This document shows, piece by piece, positions 8,425-17,125 of a DNA stretch of 64,000 nucleotides. How positions within the stretch are numbered: position 1 is the first letter of the stretch; every line of letters begins with the position of its first letter. Where the stretch lies: the NCBI RefSeq assembly GCF_001661965.1, contig NZ_LYWZ01000022.1, forward strand, positions 496,001 to 560,000, read 5' to 3'. Origin of the DNA: Croceicoccus mobilis (GTDB taxonomy: Bacteria; Pseudomonadota; Alphaproteobacteria; Sphingomonadales; Sphingomonadaceae). Made by a program: the position numbers and the translations under genes. The notes beneath the pieces are model-generated. The model was not told the origin of the DNA. It was given only the letters and a program-made list of their open reading frames with translations, and made no database searches.

Positions 8425-9576
8425 TTGTCCAACCTCACCATCGAGCCGGTTTCCGGCAAGGCAGGCCGCAAGGCTTTCGTCGACATCGGCTATGCGCTGA
8501 ACAGGGACGATCCGAACTGGGTCCCTCCGCTGCGCGCCGAGGCGATGGAAGTCGTGGACCCGGCAAAGAACCCGTTCTTCGACCATGCTGAGGTGCAGCT
8601 TTTTATCGCCAGGCGCGATGGCAAGCCGGTCGGACGCATTTCCGCCCATTACGACAAGCTCGCACTCGACATGCCGGCCGAGCAGGGCTTTGGTCCCGGC
8701 ACCGGCCAATGGGGCTTTCTTGACGCGGTGGACGAGGAAACGACCGCGGCGCTGATCGCGCGGGCGGAAGACTGGCTGCGCGAACATGGCATGACCCGCG
8801 TGCTCGCCCCGATTTCGCTGTCGATCTGGGAAGAGCCGGGCCTGCTCACCATGGGGCATGACCACCCGCCGATGGTGATGATGGGGCACCACGCGCCGCA
8901 ATATCAAGGCTGGGTCGAGGCACAGGGCTATACCCCCGCCAAGACATTGCGCACCTATGACATCGACATTCGCGTCGAATATCCGCCGCTGATCCAGCGC
9001 ATTATCAAGTCGGGCGAGAAAAACGCGAAGATCCGCATTCGCCCCGTCGATAAGAGCAAGTTCGACGAGGAGGCGGCGATCATCCTCGGCCTCCTCAACG
9101 ATGCTTGGCGCGAAAATTGGGGCTTCGTGCCCCTGACCGACCGCGAGGTTGCGCATACTGGCAAGAAGCTGAAGCCGCTGGTGCGCGAAGATTTGATCAT
9201 GATCGCAGAGTATGAGGGCGAGCCCGTCGCCTTCATGATGACGCTGCCCGATCTCAACCGCCCGCTCATGGAAATCGGCGGCAAGCTCTTTCCCTTCGGC
9301 TTCCTCAAGCTGCTAAAGTGGATCAGGAAGCCTTACCCCGCCGACATGCGCGTGCCGCTGATGGGGGTGAAGAAAGAGCTGCAGAGCAGCCGCCTTGCCA
9401 GCCAGCTTGCCTTTATGATGATCGAATATATCCGCCGTGCCGCGGTAAAGGACTATGGCGGTGTGCGCGGTGAGATCGGCTGGATCCTTGACGATAATCA
9501 GGGGATGAACGCCATTGCAGAGGCGATCAATGCGACGGTGAACAAGGAATACACCATCTACCAGAAGGCTCTCTGA
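8425..9576 (+). CDS. GNAT-like N-acetyltransferase family protein
   Basis: A 383-residue cytoplasmic protein of a family common in Alphaproteobacteria and usually annotated N-acetyltransferase or, doubtfully, dATP pyrophosphohydrolase. The order is an N-terminal GNAT-like half (IARRDGKPVGRISAHYD is a typical beta4 strand region) and a second half with AEYEGEPVAFMMTLPDLN and a late GEIGWILDDNQGMNAI segment like the GNAT C-terminus. Start is TTG 8425 with AGGA ten bases before. The gene follows the fatty acid hydroxylase in the same direction after 75 bases and may be co-transcribed. Substrate unknown. Confidence 0.65.
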   Translation: MSNLTIEPVSGKAGRKAFVDIGYALNRDDPNWVPPLRAEAMEVVDPAKNPFFDHAEVQLFIARRDGKPVGRISAHYDKLALDMPAEQGFGPGTGQWGFLDAVDEETTAALIARAEDWLREHGMTRVLAPISLSIWEEPGLLTMGHDHPPMVMMGHHAPQYQGWVEAQGYTPAKTLRTYDIDIRVEYPPLIQRIIKSGEKNAKIRIRPVDKSKFDEEAAIILGLLNDAWRENWGFVPLTDREVAHTGKKLKPLVREDLIMIAEYEGEPVAFMMTLPDLNRPLMEIGGKLFPFGFLKLLKWIRKPYPADMRVPLMGVKKELQSSRLASQLAFMMIEYIRRAAVKDYGGVRGEIGWILDDNQGMNAIAEAINATVNKEYTIYQKAL

Positions 9577-9629
9577 GCCTCTCCACAGTTGCCGCACGGC
9601 CACAGCGCGACCGCCATCGCACATGGCCG

Positions 9630-9655
9630 GGAACCTGCGAGCATTTCGAGGCGTT
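9630..9655 (+). promoter_or_regulatory. Consensus EcfG promoter before the response regulator
   Basis: GGAAC at 9630-9634, a 17-base spacer, CGTT at 9652-9655. This is an exact match to the general stress response promoter of Alphaproteobacteria and lies 65 bases upstream of the response regulator start. Confidence 0.75.
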
Positions 9656-9720
9656 CGAATTAACGGGTGCGCAGTATAATGGCGCATCGACAACCGACCT
9701 GCGCCAAGGATACCGCCCAG

Positions 9721-10158
9721 ATGAGTTCAAGCACCGTGCAAAAGGATTCCGATTACCGGATCGGCACGGCGCTCGTCGTGGAGGATGATCCGATCCTGGC
9801 TCTTTCGCTGGAAGACATTCTGCTGGGCGGCGGCTCGCCGGAAGTCACCGTGTGCTCTTCCACCAAACAGGCCGTCGCCGCGCTTGAAAAAAAGCGCCCC
9901 GACGTGCTGGTGCTCGATGTGCATCTTGTCGACCGCGACGACGGCTGGGCCGTGGCAGAGCTGGTCAAGGAACTGGGCCCGCAACCGCCGCGCATCGTAT
10001 TCAGCACCGGCAATCCGCAGGCGATCCCCGCCGGCATCAAGGAAATGGGCAAGGTCCTCGCCAAGCCCTATGCGCCCGAGGCGCTTTTGGAAGCGGTGCG
10101 CGACACCCGCCGCACCGGCCTGTTCCAGCGCATTAGGGGCGCAATCTCCCACCATTGA
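9721..10158 (+). CDS. Single-domain response regulator, probably stress-induced
   Basis: The 145-residue protein is a lone receiver domain: acidic pocket at Glu21-Asp22-Asp23 (VVEDDP), phosphorylated Asp66 (VLVLDVHL), switch region RIVFSTGNPQ and conserved Lys115 (AKPYAPE). There is no output domain, so it probably acts as a phosphate shuttle or by protein contact. The IVFSTG segment is reminiscent of the FATGUY receivers (such as SdrG) that work in sphingomonad general stress signalling; this is a resemblance only. ATG 9721 has AAGGA ten bases upstream. The exact EcfG promoter before it and the nearby phyR locus support a stress role. Confidence 0.85.
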   Translation: MSSSTVQKDSDYRIGTALVVEDDPILALSLEDILLGGGSPEVTVCSSTKQAVAALEKKRPDVLVLDVHLVDRDDGWAVAELVKELGPQPPRIVFSTGNPQAIPAGIKEMGKVLAKPYAPEALLEAVRDTRRTGLFQRIRGAISHH

Positions 10159-10262
10159 TCCTTTCGGAAGACGCGTCTGCGTCCACGCATGAATTGCGTG
10201 TGTTCCTGCGAGGCTGAGGGCGACGCGCTCGGCTTGATACGGCCTGACGCAAAAACCAACGT

Positions 10263-10301
10263 AAAAGGCCACCACCCCCTCTTCGTGGGATGATGGCCTT
10301 T
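10263..10301 (+). terminator. Rho-independent terminator
   Basis: AAAAGGCCACCACCCC pairs with GGGATGATGGCCTTT across an eight-base loop, with G-U and one weak pair. It ends the response regulator transcript. The following 155 bases to 10455 are AT-rich and hold no gene that I can see. Confidence 0.65.
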
Positions 10302-10455
10302 CGGGATCGTATCACCAGCCGCTTGGACGGGAGGGGGGGTCTCGGCGGTGACAAGGGTATAATGATCGCCTCGACCTGCGGTTCCTCGCGCTTGCAGAAA
10401 AATTTGCGGTCTATGCTATTTTTTTCGCAACCACCTGTTTTCAAAAGTTTATTTT

Positions 10456-11229
10456 TTACAGAAAAGGCCGCTTCACGAACAGATTGGGATCATAGCGGAC
10501 GTAATTCGCCACCGCGTCGGGATCTGGCAGCACGATTTCTGTCAGCGACCAGTGGACCAGCCCTTCCTTGCGCAGGGTCTGGATCGAACGATTGGTGTGC
10601 ACCAGCGACAATCCCAGCATGTCGGCGATCTGACCCTGCGTTACGGTCATCTCAAGCCGGTGGTCGTCGCCGGCAAGGCAGGTCGCCTCGGCCCGCTTGA
10701 TCAGGAACAGGGCCAGATAGGCGATACGTTCGCGCGCATTCCTTTGCCCCAGCGCGACGAGATGCTCTTCCAGCGCCGCCTCTTCCTTGGCGGCGAGCCA
10801 GATGATGTCATAGCCCAGATGCGGATTGGCGCCGACGAAATCGAGAAAGCCGTCACGCGGAAAGCAGCACAGCCGAGCCGGGGTCAGCGCCTCGACTCCG
10901 TGTGTCATCGGCTCATCCAGCATCGACTGCAGGCCGATGAGGTCGCCGGGAAACAGGAAATTGATGATCTGCCGCCGCCCGTCATCCAGCAGGCGGAAAC
11001 GGATCAACACACCCGATAGCACCGAATAGATCTGCGGACTGCGCGCGCCTTGGATAATGGCCTGGCCGCCTTTATCCAGCGCGATCTCGCCCTGCTTGAA
11101 TTTCTGGGTTTCGACCAGCCTTTCCTGACTGGCGTCGATCAGACCCGGACACGCGAGCAGGGGACAGCTGGTGCAGGCGACACTCGCCTGAGAACTTTTC
11201 ATCCGGAGTTTCTCATGCATTCGGCCCAT
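10456..11229 (-). CDS. Crp/Fnr family regulator with FNR-like cysteines
   Basis: Transcription factor with a cyclic-nucleotide-type beta-barrel (residues about 35-150), a dimerisation helix and a C-terminal winged helix-turn-helix (TQGQIADMLGLSLVHTNRSI). The N-terminus has Cys19, Cys22 and Cys27, and Cys121/Cys122 lie where E. coli FNR has its fourth cluster ligand (Cys122). That arrangement suggests an oxygen-labile [4Fe-4S] cluster, unlike cysteine-free FixK or Crp types. Three in-frame ATGs occur in the first ten codons and no clear ribosome site separates them; the first is given. It is transcribed away from phyR. Confidence 0.85.
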   Translation of the reverse strand: MGRMHEKLRMKSSQASVACTSCPLLACPGLIDASQERLVETQKFKQGEIALDKGGQAIIQGARSPQIYSVLSGVLIRFRLLDDGRRQIINFLFPGDLIGLQSMLDEPMTHGVEALTPARLCCFPRDGFLDFVGANPHLGYDIIWLAAKEEAALEEHLVALGQRNARERIAYLALFLIKRAEATCLAGDDHRLEMTVTQGQIADMLGLSLVHTNRSIQTLRKEGLVHWSLTEIVLPDPDAVANYVRYDPNLFVKRPFL

Positions 11230-11366
11230 TTCAGGGCATCAAGTTTGCAGCCGACCCGCTCGGCACAATTTCTGCGTTATGCATATTGCGCTTGCAGCAA
11301 TAAGCAACAACATTAGGATCACATCACCGCCATGTCGGGCCGTGGCCGGAATGGCCTATATCCGCG

Positions 11367-11391
11367 GGAACCTTCTCGCGACGCGCGCGTT
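11367..11391 (+). promoter_or_regulatory. Consensus EcfG promoter of phyR
   Basis: GGAAC at 11367-11371, a 16-base spacer, CGTT at 11388-11391, 33 bases before the phyR start. Positive feedback of EcfG on phyR is known in Alphaproteobacteria and fits. Confidence 0.8.
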
Positions 11392-11424
11392 GAAGCCGAC
11401 ATTGCACTTAAGGGAAGGGTATTC

Positions 11425-12222
11425 ATGTCTCTTGGGGCCAAAGTTGCCGCCAATCTTCCATATCTGCGCCGGTACGCCCGCGCATTGTCCGGATCCCAGA
11501 GCACGGGTGACGCATTCGTGCGCGCCACGCTCGAAGCGGTCCTCGCCGATCCGGAACTAAAGGAGAGCCTTGCCGAAGGCGGCCGTGTGCCGCTGTATCG
11601 CGCGTTCAACAAGCTGTGGGCCAGCGCCTATCTGCAGGTCGCTGCCGACGAAGATTTCGTCGGTGACCATGAGACCGCTGCGCAGGAGCGGCTTGCCGTC
11701 ATCACGCCGCTCAACCGCCAGGCGCTGCTGCTGACCACGCTGGAGGATTTCTCGATCCAGCAGGCGGCAGAGATCATGGACCTGACCGAGAACGAGGTCG
11801 AAGGCCTTGTTCAGGAGGCGGTGAGCGAGATTGATCGCGAATCCGCGACCAATGTCCTCATCATCGAGGACGAGCCGCTGATCTCGATGCAGCTCGAAGA
11901 TCTCGTGCGTTCGCTGGGCCATGACATCTGCGGCACCGCCGCCACGCGCACGCAGGCGCAGGATGTCATCGCCGACCAGATGCCGGGCCTCGTGCTCGCA
12001 GATATCCAGCTTGCAGACGGCTCCTCGGGCCTCGACGCGGTGGATGATATTCTCGCGCTCGATTCGGTGCCGGTGATCTTCATCACCGCCTATCCCGAAC
12101 GCCTGCTGACGGGCGACCGCCCCGAGCCGACCTATCTGGTCACCAAGCCGTTTCAGGAAAGCACCGTTCGTGCCGCGATCAGCCAGGCGCTGTTCTTCGG
12201 ATCAAGCAGCCCGCTGCCATAA
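11425..12222 (+). CDS. phyR: General stress response anti-anti-sigma regulator PhyR
   Basis: Partner-switching regulator: when phosphorylated it binds NepR and frees the sigma factor EcfG. The 265-residue protein has an N-terminal sigma-like domain (residues 1-140; sigma4-like helices around QAAEIMDLTENEVEGLV) and a C-terminal receiver (143-265) with Glu148-Asp149, phosphosite Asp193 (VLADIQL), Thr/Ser region FITAYPE and Lys241. ATG 11425 has GGAAGG seven bases upstream; the open frame before it includes the EcfG promoter and is untranslated. nepR-ecfG and a histidine kinase lie within 3.5 kb. Confidence 0.97.
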   Translation: MSLGAKVAANLPYLRRYARALSGSQSTGDAFVRATLEAVLADPELKESLAEGGRVPLYRAFNKLWASAYLQVAADEDFVGDHETAAQERLAVITPLNRQALLLTTLEDFSIQQAAEIMDLTENEVEGLVQEAVSEIDRESATNVLIIEDEPLISMQLEDLVRSLGHDICGTAATRTQAQDVIADQMPGLVLADIQLADGSSGLDAVDDILALDSVPVIFITAYPERLLTGDRPEPTYLVTKPFQESTVRAAISQALFFGSSSPLP

Positions 12223-12237
12223 GGCATTAAAGACAGT

Positions 12238-12822
12238 TCATGCGGAAGCGCTCGGCACCTTCGGGTTCCGGGCGCTTTTTGCATGCTGCGCCGCGTGCGC
12301 CTTAGCCGCGCGGCGGGCGCTGGCGACGCGTTCGTTGCGTTCGCTTTGCGCCTTGTTGTGGTGCCTCACCACCTTACGGCACAAATCGACGAACGCGGCC
12401 TCGTCCAGCGCGCTCTTGGCGAAATTCACCGTGGCCGAGCAGATCCGGTAATCGAGCTTTCCAGTCCCATTGTAATGATCGACGCTGGGCCATGTACCGC
12501 GCGTGCGATGCTTGCGGCGGCCGGGTCCGGCGGGGCGCTGGTGGTTGATGCGATACCATTTGACCTGCTTACCTGTATATTCATCAAGCCCTTTTGACCG
12601 CCGGACCGCCCGGTGGAGCGCCATGACATAGTCCGCCAATGGCGGAGCCGCCTGCCCCGAACTCTTGTCGCGCAGCCTCAGGCTTTTCGCCTGCTCGAGC
12701 AGCCAATCATGATACTTGTCGCAGCGAACGCTTTGGATGCGCAACTCGTCCGGCACGTGATGGGGATTACCGCAATCGGGCGGACATTTTCGGGCAGGTG
12801 CGACCATCCGCAGATCGTGCAC
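12238..12822 (-). CDS. Hypothetical protein with HNH-nuclease-like C-terminal half
   Basis: A 194-residue reading frame convergent with phyR and lying between phyR and the kinase. The segment WPSVDHYNGTGKLDYRICS, then NFAKSALDEAAFVDLCRKVV, resembles the catalytic region of small phage-type HNH endonucleases (His in the SVDH strand, Asn of the alpha helix, Cys-Ser). An N-terminal CPPDC and a later RCDKYHDWLL could be a zinc site. The C-terminus is Ala/Arg/Lys-rich. The listed start is a GTG with no visible ribosome site; ATG 12807 is an alternative. The amino-acid make-up is that of a real protein, but activity is unproven. Confidence 0.5.
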   Translation of the reverse strand: MHDLRMVAPARKCPPDCGNPHHVPDELRIQSVRCDKYHDWLLEQAKSLRLRDKSSGQAAPPLADYVMALHRAVRRSKGLDEYTGKQVKWYRINHQRPAGPGRRKHRTRGTWPSVDHYNGTGKLDYRICSATVNFAKSALDEAAFVDLCRKVVRHHNKAQSERNERVASARRAAKAHAAQHAKSARNPKVPSASA

Positions 12823-12870
12823 GATGGCGGTTTGCGTTCGGTTAAAGCCGTGGCGATGCGGTCCGAAAGA

Positions 12871-14538
12871 TCAGCCCTTCCCGTCGATCCGCTGCTGCAT
12901 GCGCTTGGCGCGTATCATGAACTCGCTGGGTTTGCGTACCGGGATCAGCATGGTGCAGCGTACGCCAGATGTTTCGAACATCAGCTCGACCGGGTTGCGC
13001 AATTCATGCGCGACGATCTTTTCGATCAGTTCGGTCCCGAAACCGCGCGGGCGCTTTTCGGGGACAGGCGGGCCGCCGCTTTCGCGCCAGCGCACGCGCA
13101 CCAGCTCTTCGGAGACGAGATCCCAATTGACCTCGACTTTGCCGTCGGCCGTGGAAAGCGCGCCATATTTGGCGGCATTGGTCGCCAGTTCGTGAACCGC
13201 AAGACCCAGCGAAAGCGCGTCATTCGGGGCCAGTTCCACATGCGGACCATCCATTTCGACCAGCGCATCGCGTGCCTGCGCATAGGGCGCCATCTCGACC
13301 TCGATCACGGACCGGACCGGGGTCGTGCCCCATTCGGACTGGGTTAGCAGGTCATGCGTCGCCGACAGCGCGCGGATACGGCCGTCGAGGGAATCGGCGA
13401 AACTGTCGATGTCGGTCGCCCTGCGGCGCGTGAGCGAGACGATCGACAGCACATTGGCCAGCGTATTCTTGACGCGGTGATTAAGCTCACGCGTCAGCGA
13501 GTTGCGGATCGCCGCCTGCTCTTCCAGCAGGGAAATGATTTCGCGCGCCTCCACCGCCTGGCGCGTCAGCAGCCATGCGATGGCCAGCGCCAGCGTCGAG
13601 CAGGTGAAACCCGCGATCAGCGTGATCAGCGAAATCTGGCTGAGGGCCGAGGGGCGCAGCGAATGCAGCACCACGATCCAGTGGCGATTGGCGATATTGA
13701 CCTGCTGGCGCACGACCTCGCCGCCCGGCTCGCCGACGGCGCGTTCCGCCATCAGCCGTTCGGGTGCGACTTCCTCGTCATAGACGCGCATCTGGACAGT
13801 GCGGTTTTCCATGCCCTGAAGCGCGGAATCGACGAAATCCTGTGCGTTGAAGGGGCTATAGACATAGCCTTTCAGGTCCCGTCCGCCGTTTTGTCCCGGC
13901 CTTGCGCGAAAGACTGGCATGTAGACGAGGAAGCCTGCTGCGTTCTCCCCGCCTTCCTGTACCAGTACGACCTTGCCCGATGCGGTGGGGCGGGCGGTTT
14001 CCTCCGCTTCGCGCATGGCTTCGCCGCGGACGGGTTCGGAATACATGTTGAAGCCGATGGCACGGCGATTGCGCTCGGTCAGCGGCTGGAGATTGGTGAC
14101 CGGGACCGCATAGGCCTGGTCGGAACGCGGCATGGGATGAATGCGAAAATCCTCCACCCCGCTTTCGCGCATGGCCTGCTGGAACGCCGGGATGTCGGTC
14201 GTATTGACTCGCGCGGCCCAACCGATCCCCTCTGCCCCGCGGAAATTCGCATCGAGCCGCAATTGCCCGATAAAAGTCTGGAAGAGCGGTGCAGGCACGC
14301 TTTCCTGGCTGGCGAACAAGGCCGCACCCGATCTGAGATAGGCGGCATTCGAATTGGCCCTGCGCTCCAACGCGGAACTGACCTCGACCGCAAGCTGTTC
14401 GATATCGGCGCGGCGCGCATCGCTTTCTGCCCGCTCGATCGCATAGACGCCCAGCAATGTGAGGCCCGTGATGAGAAGGAAGATCGCCAGCGGCAAGGCG
14501 CGTGGAAAGCGTGAGAACCAGCGCAAGACGCCGCCCAT
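12871..14538 (-). CDS. CHASE-domain HWE-family sensor histidine kinase
   Basis: Membrane sensor kinase. From ATG 14538 the product has 555 residues: a transmembrane segment at about 15-33, a periplasmic CHASE domain at about 70-280 (IGWAARV, GFNMYSEP), a second membrane segment at 303-325, then an HWE kinase: phospho-acceptor His354 in ELNHRVKNTLAN, N-box HELATNAAKYG, the W-x-E motif in VRWRESGG, and glycine box RGFGTELI. HWE kinases are the usual phosphate donors for PhyR, so it is a good candidate for the PhyR-activating kinase. The frame is open to 14919, but the extra 127 codons look unlike a signal sequence; the true start is not certain. Confidence 0.88.
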   Translation of the reverse strand: MGGVLRWFSRFPRALPLAIFLLITGLTLLGVYAIERAESDARRADIEQLAVEVSSALERRANSNAAYLRSGAALFASQESVPAPLFQTFIGQLRLDANFRGAEGIGWAARVNTTDIPAFQQAMRESGVEDFRIHPMPRSDQAYAVPVTNLQPLTERNRRAIGFNMYSEPVRGEAMREAEETARPTASGKVVLVQEGGENAAGFLVYMPVFRARPGQNGGRDLKGYVYSPFNAQDFVDSALQGMENRTVQMRVYDEEVAPERLMAERAVGEPGGEVVRQQVNIANRHWIVVLHSLRPSALSQISLITLIAGFTCSTLALAIAWLLTRQAVEAREIISLLEEQAAIRNSLTRELNHRVKNTLANVLSIVSLTRRRATDIDSFADSLDGRIRALSATHDLLTQSEWGTTPVRSVIEVEMAPYAQARDALVEMDGPHVELAPNDALSLGLAVHELATNAAKYGALSTADGKVEVNWDLVSEELVRVRWRESGGPPVPEKRPRGFGTELIEKIVAHELRNPVELMFETSGVRCTMLIPVRKPSEFMIRAKRMQQRIDGKG

Positions 14539-14749
14539 GCGGCGTTCCGCCCGGCTCTGGCTCGATGCCCTGCTACCGCCCGGTTGCGACGACGTGCCGC
14601 TACTGTAATCCCCGTCGGCGATCTGGTAGGCCCCTCTTGCAATACTTCGCCGCCGCATCTGCCCGGACTGCCGACGCCATTGCCGGAAAAGCCTCGCGGA
14701 CCGGATGATCCTCGTGAACAGGCGCGAAAATGAAACTCCTGTGTCGGCG

Positions 14750-14774
14750 GGAACCATCGTGGGGGCGGAACGTT
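14750..14774 (+). promoter_or_regulatory. Consensus EcfG promoter of nepR-ecfG
   Basis: GGAAC at 14750-14754, a 16-base spacer, CGTT at 14771-14774, about 135 bases upstream of nepR. It implies autoregulation of the sigma factor operon, as known for ecfG loci. Confidence 0.75.
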
Positions 14775-14908
14775 CCCGAAATTGAGCCGGATAGTGGATC
14801 GAGGGGTCCGGCAATCCAATCGACGCCCCCGGCCCCTGCTGCAAAGCGGGTTTCGCATGCCATTTGCGAGACCCCGGCAGGAAGTAATTCGGAGCTGTAG
14901 CCGGCGAG

Positions 14909-15109
14909 ATGACAGGCAAGGGTAACGTGAAGAAAGATCAATCAGACGAACCGAAAAACGGTGACCGTCGCCCCGTGGGCAAGGACGGCCCGGGTCAGCG
15001 CCCCGAATGGGCGGTGGGCCTGCGCCAGCTTTACGATTCGGTGGTGGAAGAGCCGCTCCCCGACAGTTTCGGCGACCTGCTGAAAAAGCTCGACGGCGAG
15101 GATAGCTGA
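14909..15109 (+). CDS. nepR: Anti-sigma factor NepR
   Basis: A 66-residue anti-sigma factor that holds EcfG inactive until PhyR~P displaces it. The core ALRQLYDSVVEEPLPDSF-type helix pair is present here as GLRQLYDSVVEEPLPDSF, followed by GDLLKKLDGED; the first 30 residues are a charged disordered tail. ATG 14909 is given; a GTG six codons downstream, behind AAGGGTAAC, is possible. Its TGA overlaps the ecfG ATG by one base, so the two are translationally coupled. Confidence 0.95.
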   Translation: MTGKGNVKKDQSDEPKNGDRRPVGKDGPGQRPEWAVGLRQLYDSVVEEPLPDSFGDLLKKLDGEDS

Positions 15110-15768
15110 TGACCGCTCGCACCGAGACCGCAGGCAGCGGTACCGCGAATGGGGCAAACGGCGAAGCGGTGGAAATGGATGAAGCCACCCGCGCAAGGGA
15201 ATTCAAACGAGAGCTGACCGAGGTTATTCCGCATCTGCGCGCATTCGCGCGCGGTCTTTGCGGACGGCCGGACCTGGCCGATGATCTGGTGCAGGAAGCA
15301 TTGATGAAGGCATGGGCCGCGCAAGAGCGTTTCCAGCCCGGCACGTCGATGCGCGCATGGACCTTCGTGATTCTCAGGAATGCCTATCTCACCGATATGC
15401 GCCGCAATCGTTTCCGTGCCGATTATGACGAGACGGTGGCAGAACGCGTGCTGACCGCGCCTGCGGGACAGGAAAGCCCGCTGCACCTGTCGGACATGCA
15501 TCGTGCGCTGCTGACGCTCCCGCCCGAACGGCGCGAGGCGCTGTTGCTGGTGGGTGCCGGCGGCTTTTCTTACGAAGAGGCAGCCGAGATCTGCGGATGC
15601 GCCGTCGGCACGATCAAGAGCCGCGTGGGCCGCGCCCGCGCCGCGCTGAATTCGATGCTCGACGAAGGCTCGATCCCGCAACGCTCGACAGATGACGCGG
15701 TGGCGCATAACGCCATCATGGGTGAGCTCGATTCGATGGCCGAGCCCCAGTCGAACCCGGGCGGTTAA
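15109..15768 (+). CDS. ecfG: General stress response ECF sigma factor EcfG
   Basis: RNA polymerase sigma factor that recognises GGAAC-N16/17-CGTT promoters. The 219-residue protein has a 30-residue N-terminal extension, region 2 (LRAFARGLCGRPDLADDLVQEAL and SMRAWTFVILRNAYLTDMRR) and region 4 with a helix-turn-helix (FSYEEAAEICGCAVGTIKSR). The C-terminus extends about 35 residues past region 4. Gene order nepR-ecfG next to phyR is the standard general stress locus. Matching promoters at 9630, 11367, 14750 and 59869 in this window are probable targets. Confidence 0.96.
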   Translation: MTARTETAGSGTANGANGEAVEMDEATRAREFKRELTEVIPHLRAFARGLCGRPDLADDLVQEALMKAWAAQERFQPGTSMRAWTFVILRNAYLTDMRRNRFRADYDETVAERVLTAPAGQESPLHLSDMHRALLTLPPERREALLLVGAGGFSYEEAAEICGCAVGTIKSRVGRARAALNSMLDEGSIPQRSTDDAVAHNAIMGELDSMAEPQSNPGG

Positions 15769-15822
15769 GGCACCAAGGCCTGACCGAACCCACCATAGCG
15801 GACCGGAGGGGGTGCCGCGCCG

Positions 15823-17049
15823 ATGAACGAAGCGAGTAACCCTCCCCCGGCCCCGGCCCCCGGCCCCACAGGCGCCGACCCGATTGTGGTGGACCGCAAT
15901 CATGGCAACGCGAAGGAGCCGGGCGACCAGCCCGACGATACGCATCGCACCACCATCTGGGTGAGCCGCGATCTCAACCGTCTGGCATCGGCATTGCTGC
16001 TGGTGCTGGGGCTGGGGCTGTTCCTCGCCCTGCCCTTCGTGCTGTCGATCGGGGCGGTGGTGTTCCTGCCGCTGGTCACCGCGCTGGTGCTGACCATCAT
16101 CCTGTCGCCGCTGGCCGATACGATGACGCGGCTGGGCGTTTCCAATCTCATCGCGTCCTTCATGGCGGTGGTGGTGTTCATCGGGGTGGTCCTGCTGGCC
16201 TTGGCGACGATATTGTCGCCTGCCATCGACCTGTTCGACCGGGTGCCGCAGCTTGTCGCCTCCATCGACGACACCTTCACCCAGTTTCGCGGGCAGCTCG
16301 ACTGGATCAACGACCTCAATCAGCGGCTGGGCCAGCTGGCCGGACGCGGATCGACGAACGAGGTGGTGATCGCCTCCCCCTCGATGATCGAGCGACTGGC
16401 GCTGGCAACGCCGACGCTGGTCCTTGAAACGCTGCTGACGCTGCTGATGGCGTTCTTCATGATAGAGGCGCGCGTGCGCCTGCGCCGGCGCCTGCTGCTG
16501 GAACGCGCCGAATTCGACGCTTCGCTGCGCGCCGCGCGCGCGATCCGCGACGTGCAGGACCGGGTGGCGAGCTATATTCTGACCGTCGGCCTTATCAACG
16601 CGGGCGTGGGCGTTATCGCGGGGCTGGGCGCATGGGCGCTGGGCCTTGATGCGCCGGTGATGTGGGGCGGTCTGGCCGCGCTTTTGAACTTCCTGCCCTA
16701 TCTGGGGCCGCTGGTGATGACGGGCATCTTGCTGCTGGTCGGTCTGGGCACGGCGGACACGATCTTTCTCGGCCTGATCCCCGCGGCTTGCTATCTGGGT
16801 CTGCACGCGGTGGAGGCCAATGCCGTCACGCCCGCAATCCTGGGCAAGCGCTTTACCGTGAACCCGGTGCTGATCCTGATCGCGATCAGCTATTTCACAT
16901 GGATCTGGGGCGTATTGGGCGCGCTGCTGTCGGTGCCGATCCTGATCACGCTGATCGCGGTGTTCCAGCATCTGGGCCATCCGAACATCGTCGGCTTCCT
17001 GTTCGGGGAATCGCTGTTCCTGCCGCCGGAGGAGGAAGATCCGGAATAA
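15823..17049 (+). CDS. AI-2E family transporter (PF01594-type membrane protein)
   Basis: A 408-residue inner-membrane protein with a proline-rich cytoplasmic N-terminus (residues 1-45), paired transmembrane segments at about 60-110 and 150, a soluble section at 150-195, and five or six further segments ending YFTWIWGVLGALLSVPILITLIAVF. The family includes TqsA/YdiK/PerM-like exporters and some ion antiporters; the substrate cannot be read. ATG 15823 follows CCGGAGGGGG. It begins 55 bases after ecfG in the same direction and could be read through from that operon. Confidence 0.85.
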   Translation: MNEASNPPPAPAPGPTGADPIVVDRNHGNAKEPGDQPDDTHRTTIWVSRDLNRLASALLLVLGLGLFLALPFVLSIGAVVFLPLVTALVLTIILSPLADTMTRLGVSNLIASFMAVVVFIGVVLLALATILSPAIDLFDRVPQLVASIDDTFTQFRGQLDWINDLNQRLGQLAGRGSTNEVVIASPSMIERLALATPTLVLETLLTLLMAFFMIEARVRLRRRLLLERAEFDASLRAARAIRDVQDRVASYILTVGLINAGVGVIAGLGAWALGLDAPVMWGGLAALLNFLPYLGPLVMTGILLLVGLGTADTIFLGLIPAACYLGLHAVEANAVTPAILGKRFTVNPVLILIAISYFTWIWGVLGALLSVPILITLIAVFQHLGHPNIVGFLFGESLFLPPEEEDPE

Positions 17050-17053
17050 GAAA

Positions 17054-17117
17054 TTCCAAAGCCAGACACAAAAAAGGCCGGGCGCGATGCCCGGCCTTTT
17101 CGTATCTGGCTTTGGAA
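17054..17117. terminator. Nested bidirectional terminator between the AI-2E transporter and sodB
   Basis: The core is GGCCGGGC/GCCCGGCC at 17076-17096 flanked by runs of A and T, so it works for both convergent genes. Outside it lies a second perfect 13-base inverted repeat, TTCCAAAGCCAGA at 17054-17066 with its complement at 17105-17117, making one long nested hairpin. Confidence 0.85.
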
Positions 17118-17125
17118 ACCGTCGA

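Noticed and set aside
7360..9156. A 598-codon minus-strand frame
   Set aside because: Antisense to the fatty acid hydroxylase and acetyltransferase-like genes, both with clear motifs.
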